Assembly: GCA_965198795.1 (NCBI GenBank)
Contig: OZ240674.1
Coordinates: forward strand, 1,984,001 to 2,048,000
Source: G965198795 sp965198795
GTDB taxonomy: Bacteria; Pseudomonadota; Alphaproteobacteria; Rhodospirillales; Casp-alpha2
DNA: 64,000 nucleotides
Reading direction: 5' to 3'
Below the pieces are notes generated by a model. That model saw nothing but the letters and a program-made list of their open reading frames with translations. It was not told the DNA's origin and ran no database searches. The number at the start of each line of letters is the position of its first letter. The first letter of the stretch is position 1. Of the stretch, positions 9,417-17,712 are shown one piece after another. A program made the translations under genes and the position numbers.

Positions 9417-10822
9417 TGCCTCAAGCGCTGGCTGGCCGCGTCCCGACGCAACCGCCCGCGCGCGCCGCGGTTTCCGCCTGGCTCTATCTGGCGCTTTGCG
9501 TCATCGCCGTGTTCGATGCGTTCCACCGCATTGATTGGGTCCATGATTTCGGCCTGCTCCTGATCATCGCTTTTCTGATTCTCGAAATCCGTTTCGTGCC
9601 CCTCAGCCAGCGCATCGTCGGTTTGGCGCTGGCCGGCGCGGGCGTCTTCCTGGGTTGGTTGGAGGGCCATACCCTGGCCGTGCTTGACGAGGGACTCGGC
9701 CGGTCGCTTACCTTCCTTTTATTGTTCTTTGCCGTCGGCTGGCTGCGCGCGCCGGCGCAAATCAGTCCGGTGTTGAATGAGGCCCGCGAGGCGGTAATGG
9801 CTCAACCACCCGGTCGCCGGTTCGACATTCTAGCCTCCGCAGCTCATGGGCTGGGCGCCTTCCTGAACCTTGCCGGCCTGACGCTGTTGTCGGAAATGGT
9901 CGCCAGACAGACCGAACACCGGCCCCGGATGCGTCTGTCCGTGGGCTTGATGATTGGTTTCACCAGCGCGTCCGCCTGGTCGCCGTTCTACGTCAGCGTC
10001 GTGGTGATCCTGAGCGCCATGCCGGGTGTGGAATGGACGGAGATCGTTCTTCCCGGTCTGCTGATCAGCGGCGCGGTCGTTCTGTCCGCCTGTGTGTTGA
10101 ACCGGGTAATCCGCCGGCGCCGGCCGGCCGGCGCCGGCCCGGTTCCCGGCCTTGGCCGCCGCGCATGGCGTGATTTGTTTTTGTTGTTGATGGGCTTGTT
10201 GACCGGCGTCGTCGGTCTGGTCGAGTTGTTGGACCTGCCGATCCCCGTGGTTCTGGCTCTGTTCGCGCCGCCTTTCGCATGGATCTGGTATGGGCGGATC
10301 CGGGGAAGCCGCGCGCGGCCCCTTGAACTGCCGGGCCGGGTGGTCGCCGGACTCCCCGATCTTCGGGGCGAGTCGCTGATATTCGTGGGGGCGAATATCT
10401 TCGGAATAGGCGCGGCCGGCGCCGTCAACGCCGCAGAGTTGGCGGACAGCCTGAACACTCGGGCCTGGCCGGACATCGTTAAGATCGGCGCATTGGCTTT
10501 TTACATGGTCCTCGCCGGCGCCGTCGGCGTTCATCCGGTGGTGCTGGTCATTCTAGTGGGGGCCGTTTTGCCGCCGGAAGTTTATGGCCTGCCTCCGGTG
10601 ATCATGGCGATGACCATGCTGGGGACCTGGGGGATCAGCACCACCAGCTCGCCGTTTTCCGCCACCACCCTTTTCGTCTCCCGCATCACGGGCGACGACA
10701 TCTATCAATTGGCCTGGCGATGGGCGGCGCCGTTTTCCTGGACAGGGGCCCTGGTCGTCACGCTGACGGCGTGGAGCGTCTGGAAAACCGGTCTGGTGAC
10801 GCCAAGCCCGTGGGTGGGTTGA
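9416..10822 (+). CDS. Multi-pass membrane transporter, ion-transporter-superfamily-like
   Basis: Integral inner-membrane protein of 468 residues with about ten or more hydrophobic segments. Two internally similar re-entrant-like stretches, TSASAWSPFYVSVVVI (about residues 185-200) and ISTTSSPFSATTLFVSRITG (about 410-430), resemble the paired Ser/Thr-rich hairpins of ion-transporter (IT) superfamily permeases such as anion or citrate carriers. I infer transport of a small anion or organic acid but cannot name the substrate. Translation is probably coupled to the 61-residue protein upstream (TAATG overlap). tsaB follows 17 bases after the stop, so all three may be co-transcribed. Confidence 0.7.
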   Translation: MPQALAGRVPTQPPARAAVSAWLYLALCVIAVFDAFHRIDWVHDFGLLLIIAFLILEIRFVPLSQRIVGLALAGAGVFLGWLEGHTLAVLDEGLGRSLTFLLLFFAVGWLRAPAQISPVLNEAREAVMAQPPGRRFDILASAAHGLGAFLNLAGLTLLSEMVARQTEHRPRMRLSVGLMIGFTSASAWSPFYVSVVVILSAMPGVEWTEIVLPGLLISGAVVLSACVLNRVIRRRRPAGAGPVPGLGRRAWRDLFLLLMGLLTGVVGLVELLDLPIPVVLALFAPPFAWIWYGRIRGSRARPLELPGRVVAGLPDLRGESLIFVGANIFGIGAAGAVNAAELADSLNTRAWPDIVKIGALAFYMVLAGAVGVHPVVLVILVGAVLPPEVYGLPPVIMAMTMLGTWGISTTSSPFSATTLFVSRITGDDIYQLAWRWAAPFSWTGALVVTLTAWSVWKTGLVTPSPWVG

Positions 10823-10839
10823 GAGTGATGTGTTGAAAC

Positions 10840-11520
10840 ATGGCGATTCTTGCTTTTGACACAGCCATGGGGGCCTGCTCCGTCGCCATGGCGGAGGGAC
10901 GCCGGGTTCTCGCGTCACGGTTCGAGGTGATGCCGCGCGGGCAATCGGAGGCCTTGATGCCGATGATTGAGGCGGTCACCGCCGAATCCGGGGTCCCTCT
11001 TCGGGCGATCACCCGTATCGGCGTTACGCGGGGGCCCGGGGCCTTCACCGGGGTTCGGATCGGCCTGGCGGCGGCGAGGGCGCTGGCGCTGGCGCTGGGC
11101 GTTCCCTGCGTCGGTGTTTCAACCCTCGCAGTCCTTGAGCATGCGGCCCGCGCGGCCGGTGTGGAGGGGCCTGTCGCGGCTTTGATCGACAGCAAGCGCG
11201 GCGACCTTTTCACGGAGCGTTTCGACGCTCCCGGCGTTTCCAGCGCCGGTCCCGCCCGCCGCGCGGTGGAGGATGTCGTCTCGGATCTTGAGAACCGGCC
11301 CGCCGCCTGTCTTGTCGGCGACGGCGCCGCACTCGTCTTGGCCGAAGAAGGAATACGGTTGAATAATTGTTTCGTTCACGAGGACCTCGCGCAGCCGCGG
11401 GCCGGGAACCTCGCCGTCCTGGCGGCTTCCGCGAGGTGCGAGGACGCGAAACCGGAACCGTTGTATCTCCGTCCGGCGGACGCCGCTCCCCCCCGGCATG
11501 GCGGAAGGCTTAGGCCGTGA
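10840..11520 (+). CDS. tsaB: tRNA threonylcarbamoyladenosine biosynthesis protein TsaB
   Basis: Partner of TsaD in making N6-threonylcarbamoyladenosine at position 37 of ANN-reading tRNAs. The 226-residue product opens with MAILAFDTAMGACSVA, the usual ASKHA-fold start, and has the conserved stretch VTRGPGAFTGVRIGLAAARA near residue 70. Length is typical. In many alphaproteobacteria tsaB is followed by rimI; here the next gene is tusA on the opposite strand, so that pairing has been lost or moved. It lies 17 bases after the transporter and is probably read from the same message. Confidence 0.95.
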   Translation: MAILAFDTAMGACSVAMAEGRRVLASRFEVMPRGQSEALMPMIEAVTAESGVPLRAITRIGVTRGPGAFTGVRIGLAAARALALALGVPCVGVSTLAVLEHAARAAGVEGPVAALIDSKRGDLFTERFDAPGVSSAGPARRAVEDVVSDLENRPAACLVGDGAALVLAEEGIRLNNCFVHEDLAQPRAGNLAVLAASARCEDAKPEPLYLRPADAAPPRHGGRLRP

Positions 11521-11527
11521 ACGCGGC

Positions 11528-11794
11528 CTAGTTTGATGATTTTTCAATAATCAGGCGGTGGACGCCGGCGCCGCCGTCGGCCTCTTCGGGGACGAGACTG
11601 ATGATGTGATGACCATGTTCGCGGACGGACCTGGGGACGTTGGACAGGGGCTCCGCGCCTTTCAATCTGACTTCCACCCGCGCCCCTTCCGGAGCTTTTT
11701 CAATGAGCAGTTTGGTTTTCACGAAGGTCATCGGACAAATTTCGGATGTGATATCCAGGAAATACTCTGAATTTGAACGCGTATCTTCTCTCAT
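11528..11794 (-). CDS. tusA: TusA-family sulfur carrier
   Basis: Small cytoplasmic sulfur-transfer protein of 88 residues. The active Cys-Pro pair is in the motif ITSEICPMTFVKTKLL, with Cys at residue 20, and the SirA/TusA fold continues through VEVRLKG and a C-terminal strand. Members pass persulfide sulfur for tRNA thiolation, cofactor synthesis or sulfur metabolism; which of these applies cannot be told here. It converges on tsaB with an 7-base gap. GGAG lies rather far (17 bases) before the ATG, so the exact start is not certain. Confidence 0.85.
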   Translation of the reverse strand: MREDTRSNSEYFLDITSEICPMTFVKTKLLIEKAPEGARVEVRLKGAEPLSNVPRSVREHGHHIISLVPEEADGGAGVHRLIIEKSSN

Positions 11795-12004
11795 TTTTCT
11801 TGCAAGAACTCCGAATGTTTTGATAACTTGGCCCCGCTATAGAGGCGGCCTTAAACAACCAAGGGCTGAAAACTTTCCAAATCCAACGCCGGGGTTAAGC
11901 CGACTCGAGGCTGAGTCCGCCGCTTGATTTGATGGTTTTGCCCGGTTCCCCGGCTCTGTTGAAGGCGGGAAATCCAAACAACTGAAGCGGTGAGTTCGAA
12001 ACAA

Positions 12005-12412
12005 ATGTCCGAGAATCCTGATACTCTTGAAATACTCGAGCTGACGACAGAGATAGTCGCGGCCCACGTCGGCAACAATAATGTTAACGCCGGCGACGTG
12101 CCGCGGTTAATTCAGGACGTCTTCGCGACCCTGGCCCGGGCGGGTTTGGAACCGCAGCAGCCGGAGCGCCCCAAGCCCGTCGTTCCGCCGAAGAAGTCGA
12201 TCTTTCCCGATTATATTATTTGTCTTGAAGACGGCAAGAAGCTGAAGATGTTGAAGCGGCACTTGAAAACCGCTTACGACATGACGCCCGATGAATATCG
12301 CGAGCGCTGGGGCCTGCCGCCGGACTATCCGATGGTCGCGCCAAATTACGCGAAGCACCGCAGCAATCTGGCGAAGAAAATCGGTTTGGGCACCCGGAGG
12401 CGGAAGTCCTAG
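12005..12412 (+). CDS. mucR: MucR/Ros-family transcriptional regulator
   Basis: DNA-binding regulator of the alphaproteobacterial MucR/Ros group, whose members control exopolysaccharide, motility and cell-cycle genes. The 135-residue product has the N-terminal oligomerisation region LELTTEIVAAHVGNN, then the zinc-finger-like core CLEDGKKLKMLKRHLKTAY (Cys at residue 73) and the family end DYPMVAPNYAKHRS followed by KKIGLG. A GTG at 11990 is in frame, but homologues begin MSEN, so the ATG is preferred; neither has a strong Shine-Dalgarno. It stands alone. Given the nearby chemotaxis receptor, control of motility is plausible but not shown. Confidence 0.95.
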   Translation: MSENPDTLEILELTTEIVAAHVGNNNVNAGDVPRLIQDVFATLARAGLEPQQPERPKPVVPPKKSIFPDYIICLEDGKKLKMLKRHLKTAYDMTPDEYRERWGLPPDYPMVAPNYAKHRSNLAKKIGLGTRRRKS

Positions 12413-12757
12413 GGTCATGGTCCGGGCGGTTGAGACTCCGGCGGCGGCGCGCCATTCCCGCGCGGGCGGGGTTATATGACGGTTCTAGATTCCACATAGT
12501 CCGGGCCCACATAGTCCGGGGCGTCATTCCCGACGGAGGCGGAGCGCGGGCCGCCCCTTGTCACTTGATCATTGGCCGGAACGCGGGCCGCCGTGCTGGA
12601 TTGCCGCCTTCGCGTGAATGACGAAACAGGAGGCGGGGAAATGAGGGAACAAGCGCCGGAAATGACAAACGGGCGCGCGTCCCTGTCAGCCGCCTTGATG
12701 GACGCCCGCGCGCCACGCGCGCAATGTTGTTCACGGAGTCGCGCCATGGAGCCGGAG
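12413..12757. repeat. Intergenic region with hairpin repeats and a 14-bp tandem copy
   Basis: No gene seen. The left half of a paired-hairpin repeat is at about 12455-12475 (ATTCCCGCGCGGGCGGGG), and its right half is near 12596-12623 (CTGGATTGCCGCC / GCGTGAATGAC, a decayed copy). Between them CCACATAGTCCGGG occurs twice, at 12492-12505 and 12507-12520, with one base between. The region separates two convergent genes, mucR and the chemotaxis receptor. Confidence 0.6.
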
Positions 12758-14893
12758 TCAGGCGCTCCGGGTTTCGCGGGCGAACTCTTGTATCCGCGTC
12801 TTCAATTCACCCGATTGCTCCAGCAGATCCGCCGCCGCGCCGAGTATTTCCTTGGACGACTGAATCGACCGGTCGGCCGCCTCGTTCACTTCGGCGATGG
12901 TTCCGCCGACCAGAGAGGCGCCGCCGGCCGCTTGTTCGGCGTTGCGGGCGATCTCTTGAGTGGCTGCGGATTGCTCTTCCATGGCCGCCGCTATCGCCGC
13001 CGAGACCTGATTCAAGTCCGTGATGACCCGGTTGATCTCGCTGATCGCTCCAGCCGTATCGGTCACCGAGCCGCGAATCTCTCCGACCTGCTTGCTGATA
13101 TCCTCGGTGGCCCGCGCTGTTTGGTTCGCCAGACTCTTCACCTCAGACGCCACGACGGCGAAGCCCTTGCCGGCCTCCCCGGCCCGCGCGGCCTCAATGG
13201 TGGCGTTCAACGCCAGCAGGTTGGTCTGTTCCGCGATATCCTGAATCAGGTTCACGACCTCGCCGATTTTCTCCGCCGCCGAGACAAGACCGGTGATGCG
13301 CTCATCCGCGCTGTTGGCCGTCGTCACCGCGTTGGCCGCTATGGATGTCGACATCGTGACTTGACGGCTGATTTCGCCGATGGAACTGGTCAGTTCCTCG
13401 GCGGCCGACGCGACGGTCTGCACGTTCTGCGACGCTTGGTCCGCGGCGTCTGTGACCGTTGAAGCCTGACGCGAGGTTTCCTCCGCGGTCTCCAAGACGG
13501 TCTCCGCATTAGACCGGACTTGCGCCGAGGACGCGCTCACGACATCGACCAGATCGCCGATGTTGGACTCGACGTCGCCCGCCAGCTTCTCCAGAAACGC
13601 CTGCCGCTCGGCTTCGGACTTTTGTTGCTGTTGCGCCGCCTCGTTGGCGTCCCGCAAGGTATCCCGCTCCAGCGCGTTTTCCTTGAAGACCTGTAAGGTC
13701 ATCGCCATCTCGCCTAATTCATCGGCGCGCTCCAGGGCGGGAATCTCGGTCTCGGTCTCGCCGCTGGCCAGGCGGCGCATGGCGTTGGTCATGCCGTCCA
13801 GCGGCCGCGTGATTGTCCGGGCCACGCCAAAGGCGATCACGGCGACGGCCCCGGCCGTGATCAGCAGAATGACGGCGGCGATGATCAGCATGTCGTTGGC
13901 TGCGGCCAGGACCTCGGATTTATCCGCTTTCGCGATCATGGCGTATTGCCGCCCCATGAACTCAAGCGGCGCGTAGGCGACCAGCAGGTCGCCGACCTCC
14001 GTGAAACCGGCCTCCCCGGCCAGCGCGGCCTCGGCCGCCTCGTTTTCAAACCTGAATTTCAAGATGGTGTCTTCCTCGCTCAACCGAAGCGCCGTCCGCG
14101 CCAGGAAGTCGGCCCCGACGGCGAACGCCTCGCCCGTCTCGCCCAGGCCCGTCTCCTGCTGCATGACGTTATTCATGCGGTCAAGGGGCATCTGGAAAAT
14201 CAGCGCCCCCGCCTTCCGGCCGGTCGTGTCGAGGACCGGCGTCGAGATAAACGAGGCCGGCGCGCCGTAGCTGGGCCCGTACGGCTTGAAATCGAAGAAG
14301 TGGACGCCCTCGTCCCCGCCCGCCATCGCGGCGCGGAAGGCGTTGGCGAGGTCCGTGTCCCTCCATTCTCCGTCGTTCAGGTTGGTCGCATAGTCGTTTT
14401 CCTTGAACACGGAATAGACCAGCCAGCCGGTTTCATCGATCAGGAAAATGTCGTAGTAACCCTTCTGCCGAAGGAACCGGCGGTAGGTGCCGTGGAACCG
14501 TTCGTGAACGGCGCTGTATTCGGACCCGTCGCCGGCGTCGTCGAGTTTCTCCTTCTCGCCGGTCGGATACGGGTTGTCCGTGATATACAATTTTTGAAGG
14601 CGCTCGCGGCGTTCGGCTCCGGTCTCGAACTCAAGAGCCTTCCAGGCCAGCGTGAATGCCTCCAGCGCGGCCACGGTGACCGGCATCTCGCGCATGATCA
14701 CCATGTCCTCGACGTAGGAATTCAAAAAACCGCTCAGAGTGGTTTTCCGGCTTTCGATCAAGCCTTCCAGACGTTCGCGCGCCGCCGCCGTCAGCTTATC
14801 CATCGACAGATAGGACAAGGCGGCGGTCACGGCCACGCCGTTAACCAGCGCCACCAAAATGATGATGAGAGGCAGTTTCCTGGAAATTTTCAT
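12758..14893 (-). CDS. Methyl-accepting chemotaxis protein
   Basis: Transmembrane chemoreceptor that controls CheA. The 711-residue product has a first membrane helix (about 7-30), a periplasmic sensor region of about 320 residues of Cache type (YYDIFLIDETGWLVYSVFKE is characteristic), a second helix (about 355-378), a HAMP domain, a long coiled coil and the highly conserved cytoplasmic hairpin tip (EQTNLLALNATIEAARAGE). There is no C-terminal pentapeptide tether for CheR. The ATG at 14893 is chosen because GGGGGA precedes it; an upstream in-frame ATG at 14971 would cross a 22-bp tandem repeat. No che genes are nearby. The ligand is unknown. Confidence 0.95.
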   Translation of the reverse strand: MKISRKLPLIIILVALVNGVAVTAALSYLSMDKLTAAARERLEGLIESRKTTLSGFLNSYVEDMVIMREMPVTVAALEAFTLAWKALEFETGAERRERLQKLYITDNPYPTGEKEKLDDAGDGSEYSAVHERFHGTYRRFLRQKGYYDIFLIDETGWLVYSVFKENDYATNLNDGEWRDTDLANAFRAAMAGGDEGVHFFDFKPYGPSYGAPASFISTPVLDTTGRKAGALIFQMPLDRMNNVMQQETGLGETGEAFAVGADFLARTALRLSEEDTILKFRFENEAAEAALAGEAGFTEVGDLLVAYAPLEFMGRQYAMIAKADKSEVLAAANDMLIIAAVILLITAGAVAVIAFGVARTITRPLDGMTNAMRRLASGETETEIPALERADELGEMAMTLQVFKENALERDTLRDANEAAQQQQKSEAERQAFLEKLAGDVESNIGDLVDVVSASSAQVRSNAETVLETAEETSRQASTVTDAADQASQNVQTVASAAEELTSSIGEISRQVTMSTSIAANAVTTANSADERITGLVSAAEKIGEVVNLIQDIAEQTNLLALNATIEAARAGEAGKGFAVVASEVKSLANQTARATEDISKQVGEIRGSVTDTAGAISEINRVITDLNQVSAAIAAAMEEQSAATQEIARNAEQAAGGASLVGGTIAEVNEAADRSIQSSKEILGAAADLLEQSGELKTRIQEFARETRSA

Positions 14894-14904
14894 CCCAATC
14901 CCCC

Positions 14905-14948
14905 GCTTTGCGTATCCGTGAGTTGTGCTTTGCGTATCCGTGAGTTGT
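14905..14948. repeat. 22-bp perfect tandem duplication in chemoreceptor leader
   Basis: GCTTTGCGTATCCGTGAGTTGT-type unit at 14905-14926 is repeated exactly at 14927-14948, just upstream of the receptor start codon. It lies in the probable leader or promoter region, so it could alter expression. It resembles other short direct duplications in intergenic parts of this window. Confidence 0.85.
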
Positions 14949-15044
14949 ATCGTACCAGATGCGGAATGCAATTAGCATCTAAATCGGATTTCTATTTGGC
15001 GGCTGGCGATAACCATTTGTAAACAAAGGATATGCGTAACCGGC

Positions 15045-15842
15045 TCATCCATGGGCGACTGCCAGCAGAAATAGCCCGAGAGTAATCCGGTAAAGAACAA
15101 AAGGCGTGAAACTCGCCCGCTTCAACCAGGCCATCATCAAGGCGATTGCGATCAAGGCCGAGATAAACGAGAGGCCCGCCGCGATGAACATGTCGGCGCT
15201 CAGGCGCGCGTCCCCGCTCTCGTAAACCTTGAGTCCGCCCAGCGTTCCCGCGCCCAGGACCGCCGGAATTGACAGTAGCATCGCGAAACGCGCCGCGTCG
15301 GCCCGCTCCATGCCCAACAAGCGCCCCGCGGTCATGGCGACTCCCGACCGGCTGGCGCCGGGGATGAGAGCCAGGCATTGAGCGAGGCCGATAATCACGG
15401 CGTCGCTGACGCCCAGATGCTCTATTCGGCGCAGCGTCATGCCGGCCGAGTCCGCGATGTAGAGCAGGACCCCAAACCCCAATGTCGCCCAGGCGATGAC
15501 CTCGAGAGACCGGATCCCGCCCGGATGATAATGATCGAGCGCAAGTCCGGCGCCGATCACCGGCAAGGTCCCGGCAACGACCAGCATGGCCAAGGCCGCC
15601 CCAGGGTCCCGGCGCCCGCCGAGCGCCCTGAGCAGTCCGGCGATCATGCCGAGGATGTCGCGCCAGAGGTAAAGCGCCACGGCGCCCAGCGACCCGACAT
15701 GGACCGCGATATCGATCAGAAGGCCCTGGTCCCGCCAACCGGCGAAGACCGGAACCAGAATCAAATGTCCAGAGGAGCTGACGGGCAAGAATTCCGCCAC
15801 GCCCTGAACCACGGCTAAAACCGCTAAATGTAGAGTTGGCAT
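15045..15842 (-). CDS. uppP: Undecaprenyl-diphosphatase
   Basis: Inner-membrane enzyme that removes a phosphate from undecaprenyl diphosphate, recycling the lipid carrier for peptidoglycan and other surface polymers; it also gives bacitracin resistance. The 265-residue product has about eight hydrophobic helices and both signature motifs: GVAEFLPVSSSGHL near residue 15 and PGASRSG near residue 155. The ATG at 15842 (MPTLHLAVL) is preferred over one 42 bases upstream, because GAGGA lies 8 bases before it. It stands alone, transcribed away from gltD. Other envelope genes in this window (murJ, AmpG, ChvG/I) give context but no operon. Confidence 0.96.
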   Translation of the reverse strand: MPTLHLAVLAVVQGVAEFLPVSSSGHLILVPVFAGWRDQGLLIDIAVHVGSLGAVALYLWRDILGMIAGLLRALGGRRDPGAALAMLVVAGTLPVIGAGLALDHYHPGGIRSLEVIAWATLGFGVLLYIADSAGMTLRRIEHLGVSDAVIIGLAQCLALIPGASRSGVAMTAGRLLGMERADAARFAMLLSIPAVLGAGTLGGLKVYESGDARLSADMFIAAGLSFISALIAIALMMAWLKRASFTPFVLYRITLGLFLLAVAHG

Positions 15843-16236
15843 ACGATGAATCCTCAATATTCGCGCTTGTAGCGTATTCACCACGAGGGGACAATCCCGA
15901 CATTAGATCCGATTTGAGACAAACTTCTGGATAAACAGTGGAAATTTCCGGTTCCAGCGCCTACATTCCGGCCCGGAGCTAATCGTCTCGAGTATTTAAG
16001 TCATTATTGCTGTCGTAATTATAAGGAAATCATTGAAGAACGGGAAATCGCGCGGGCCTCGGCCCGTATGGTCCATGACTGGTTCATGACCGGGGCGAAA
16101 AAGACTGGGGGAAAAAGACTGGGGGCGGGCGTGAAGGCCCTCTCCCCCGAGCCGAGCCGGCAACGCAAAGCGCTTGGGGACAACATAACAACCGGCCCGG
16201 TTCCAGGGCGGAAATTCAGAATGGGAGAGCGTCCGA
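15843..16236. other. Divergent intergenic region between uppP and gltD
   Basis: About 390 bases with no gene. It must hold both promoters. Visible structure: an inverted repeat CGGGCC TC GGCCCG at 16053-16066 and a perfect 14-bp tandem copy of GAAAAAGACTGGGG at 16097-16110 and 16111-16124. I did not find a clear sigma-54 (GG-N10-GC) promoter for the glutamate synthase genes. The gltD start is preceded by GGGAGAG. Confidence 0.6.
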
Positions 16237-17679
16237 ATGCCGGACCTCATGCAGCAATTCGTCTCTATCGGCCGGGCCATGCCGGACAAAAGAGACGCCG
16301 CAATCCGCAACAGGGATTTCGGTGAGATTTATGACCGCCACACGGCGAAAAGCGCCGGGGAGCAGGCGTCGCGTTGCGAGCAATGCGGCATTCCGTTCTG
16401 TCAGGTTCATTGCCCGCTCCAGAACAACATTCCGGATTGGCTGCGCCTGACGGCGGAAGGCCGGTTGGAGGAAGCCTATCGAGTGAGTCAGGCGACCAAC
16501 GCCTTCCCCGAGATCTGCGGCCGGATTTGCCCGCAGGACCGGCTGTGCGAAGGTTCTTGCGTGCTGGAACAATCCAAACACGGCACGGTCACCATCGGAT
16601 CGGTTGAGAAGTACATCACCGACACGGCGTGGGAAGAGGGTTGGGTGAAACCCGTCACACCGGCTCAAGAGCGCCGGGAGAGCGTCGGCGTCATCGGCGC
16701 TGGTCCGGCCGGCCTGGCGGCCGCCGACGTTTTGCGCGGCCATGGCTATCAGGTCCATGTTTACGACCGCCATGACCGCGCCGGCGGCTTGCTGATCTAC
16801 GGCATTCCGAACTTCAAACTCGAGAAGGACGTTGTTGAGCGCCGCGTCAAACTGCTGACCAGTTCGGGTGTCCGGTTCCACATGAACACGGAAGTCGGCA
16901 AGGACGTGACCCTGGCCGGTCTGCGCGAACGTCACGCCTCGGTGCTGATTGCGACCGGCGTCTATAAGGCGCGCGACATCAAGGCGCCGGGGGCGGGTCT
17001 CGGCAACGTCCGGCCCGCGTTGGAATACCTGATCGCGTCGAACCGCGTTGGCCTGGGCGACGCCGTGCCTGCGTTCGCGTCCGGTGAATTGAACGCGGAA
17101 GGCAGGAAGGTCGTCGTCATCGGCGGCGGCGACACGGCCATGGACTGCGTTCGCACGGCTGTCCGCCAGGGCGCGGCGTCGGTCACCTGCCTCTACCGCC
17201 GTGACCGGGAAAACATGCCGGGCTCCAGGACCGAGGTCGCCAACGCCGAGGAAGAGGGCGTCGCCTTCACCTGGCTGGCCTCCCCGGCGGCCTTCCTGGG
17301 CGACGCCGGCGTCACCGCCGTGCGCGCCGATAAAATTCACCTTGGCATGCCCGACGCCTCCGGCCGGCAAACCCCGCAGATCGTCGAGGGAGCGCGCTTC
17401 GAGGTGGAAGCGGATCTGGTTATTACGGCTCTGGGTTTCGAACCCGAGGACCTGCCCGCCCTTTTCGGCGCGCCGGATCTGGCCGTCACCAAATGGGGCG
17501 CCATAAAAGTCGAGGAGCCCAGCAAAATGACGCACATCGAAGGCGTGTTCGCCGCCGGCGACATCATGCGCGGCGCGTCCCTGGTCGTCTGGGCGATCCG
17601 CGACGGCCGCGAGGCCGCGGAAGGCATGCACGCGTACATCCAGTCAAAATCGGGCGCGGGCTTGAGGAAGGCTTCCTGA
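16237..17679 (+). CDS. gltD: Glutamate synthase [NADPH] small subunit
   Basis: Beta subunit of GOGAT. It passes electrons from NADPH through FAD and 4Fe-4S clusters to the large subunit, which makes two glutamates from glutamine and 2-oxoglutarate. The 480-residue product has the N-terminal cysteine clusters (CEQCGIPFCQVHCPLQNN near residue 47 and CGRICPQDRLCEGSC near residue 95), the FAD site GVIGAGPAGLAAADVL and the NADPH site VVIGGGDTAMDC. Length is typical. It precedes gltB by 33 bases and is surely co-transcribed; the order gltD-gltB is the reverse of E. coli. GGGAGAG lies 7 bases before the start. Confidence 0.97.
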   Translation: MPDLMQQFVSIGRAMPDKRDAAIRNRDFGEIYDRHTAKSAGEQASRCEQCGIPFCQVHCPLQNNIPDWLRLTAEGRLEEAYRVSQATNAFPEICGRICPQDRLCEGSCVLEQSKHGTVTIGSVEKYITDTAWEEGWVKPVTPAQERRESVGVIGAGPAGLAAADVLRGHGYQVHVYDRHDRAGGLLIYGIPNFKLEKDVVERRVKLLTSSGVRFHMNTEVGKDVTLAGLRERHASVLIATGVYKARDIKAPGAGLGNVRPALEYLIASNRVGLGDAVPAFASGELNAEGRKVVVIGGGDTAMDCVRTAVRQGAASVTCLYRRDRENMPGSRTEVANAEEEGVAFTWLASPAAFLGDAGVTAVRADKIHLGMPDASGRQTPQIVEGARFEVEADLVITALGFEPEDLPALFGAPDLAVTKWGAIKVEEPSKMTHIEGVFAAGDIMRGASLVVWAIRDGREAAEGMHAYIQSKSGAGLRKAS

Positions 17680-17712
17680 ATCCTTGAATCGTATTCTCCG
17701 GGGAATTGTTCC

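Noticed and set aside
10065..10280. Arg/Pro-rich frames antisense to the transporter
   Set aside because: No signal or family; typical shadows of GC-rich third codon positions.
15885..16310. Short frames in the uppP-gltD gap
   Set aside because: They overlap the gltD promoter and start region and show no coding signal.
16216..17631. 471-codon open frame antisense to gltD
   Set aside because: Same reason: complementary to a well-supported gene with no start signal or recognisable domains.
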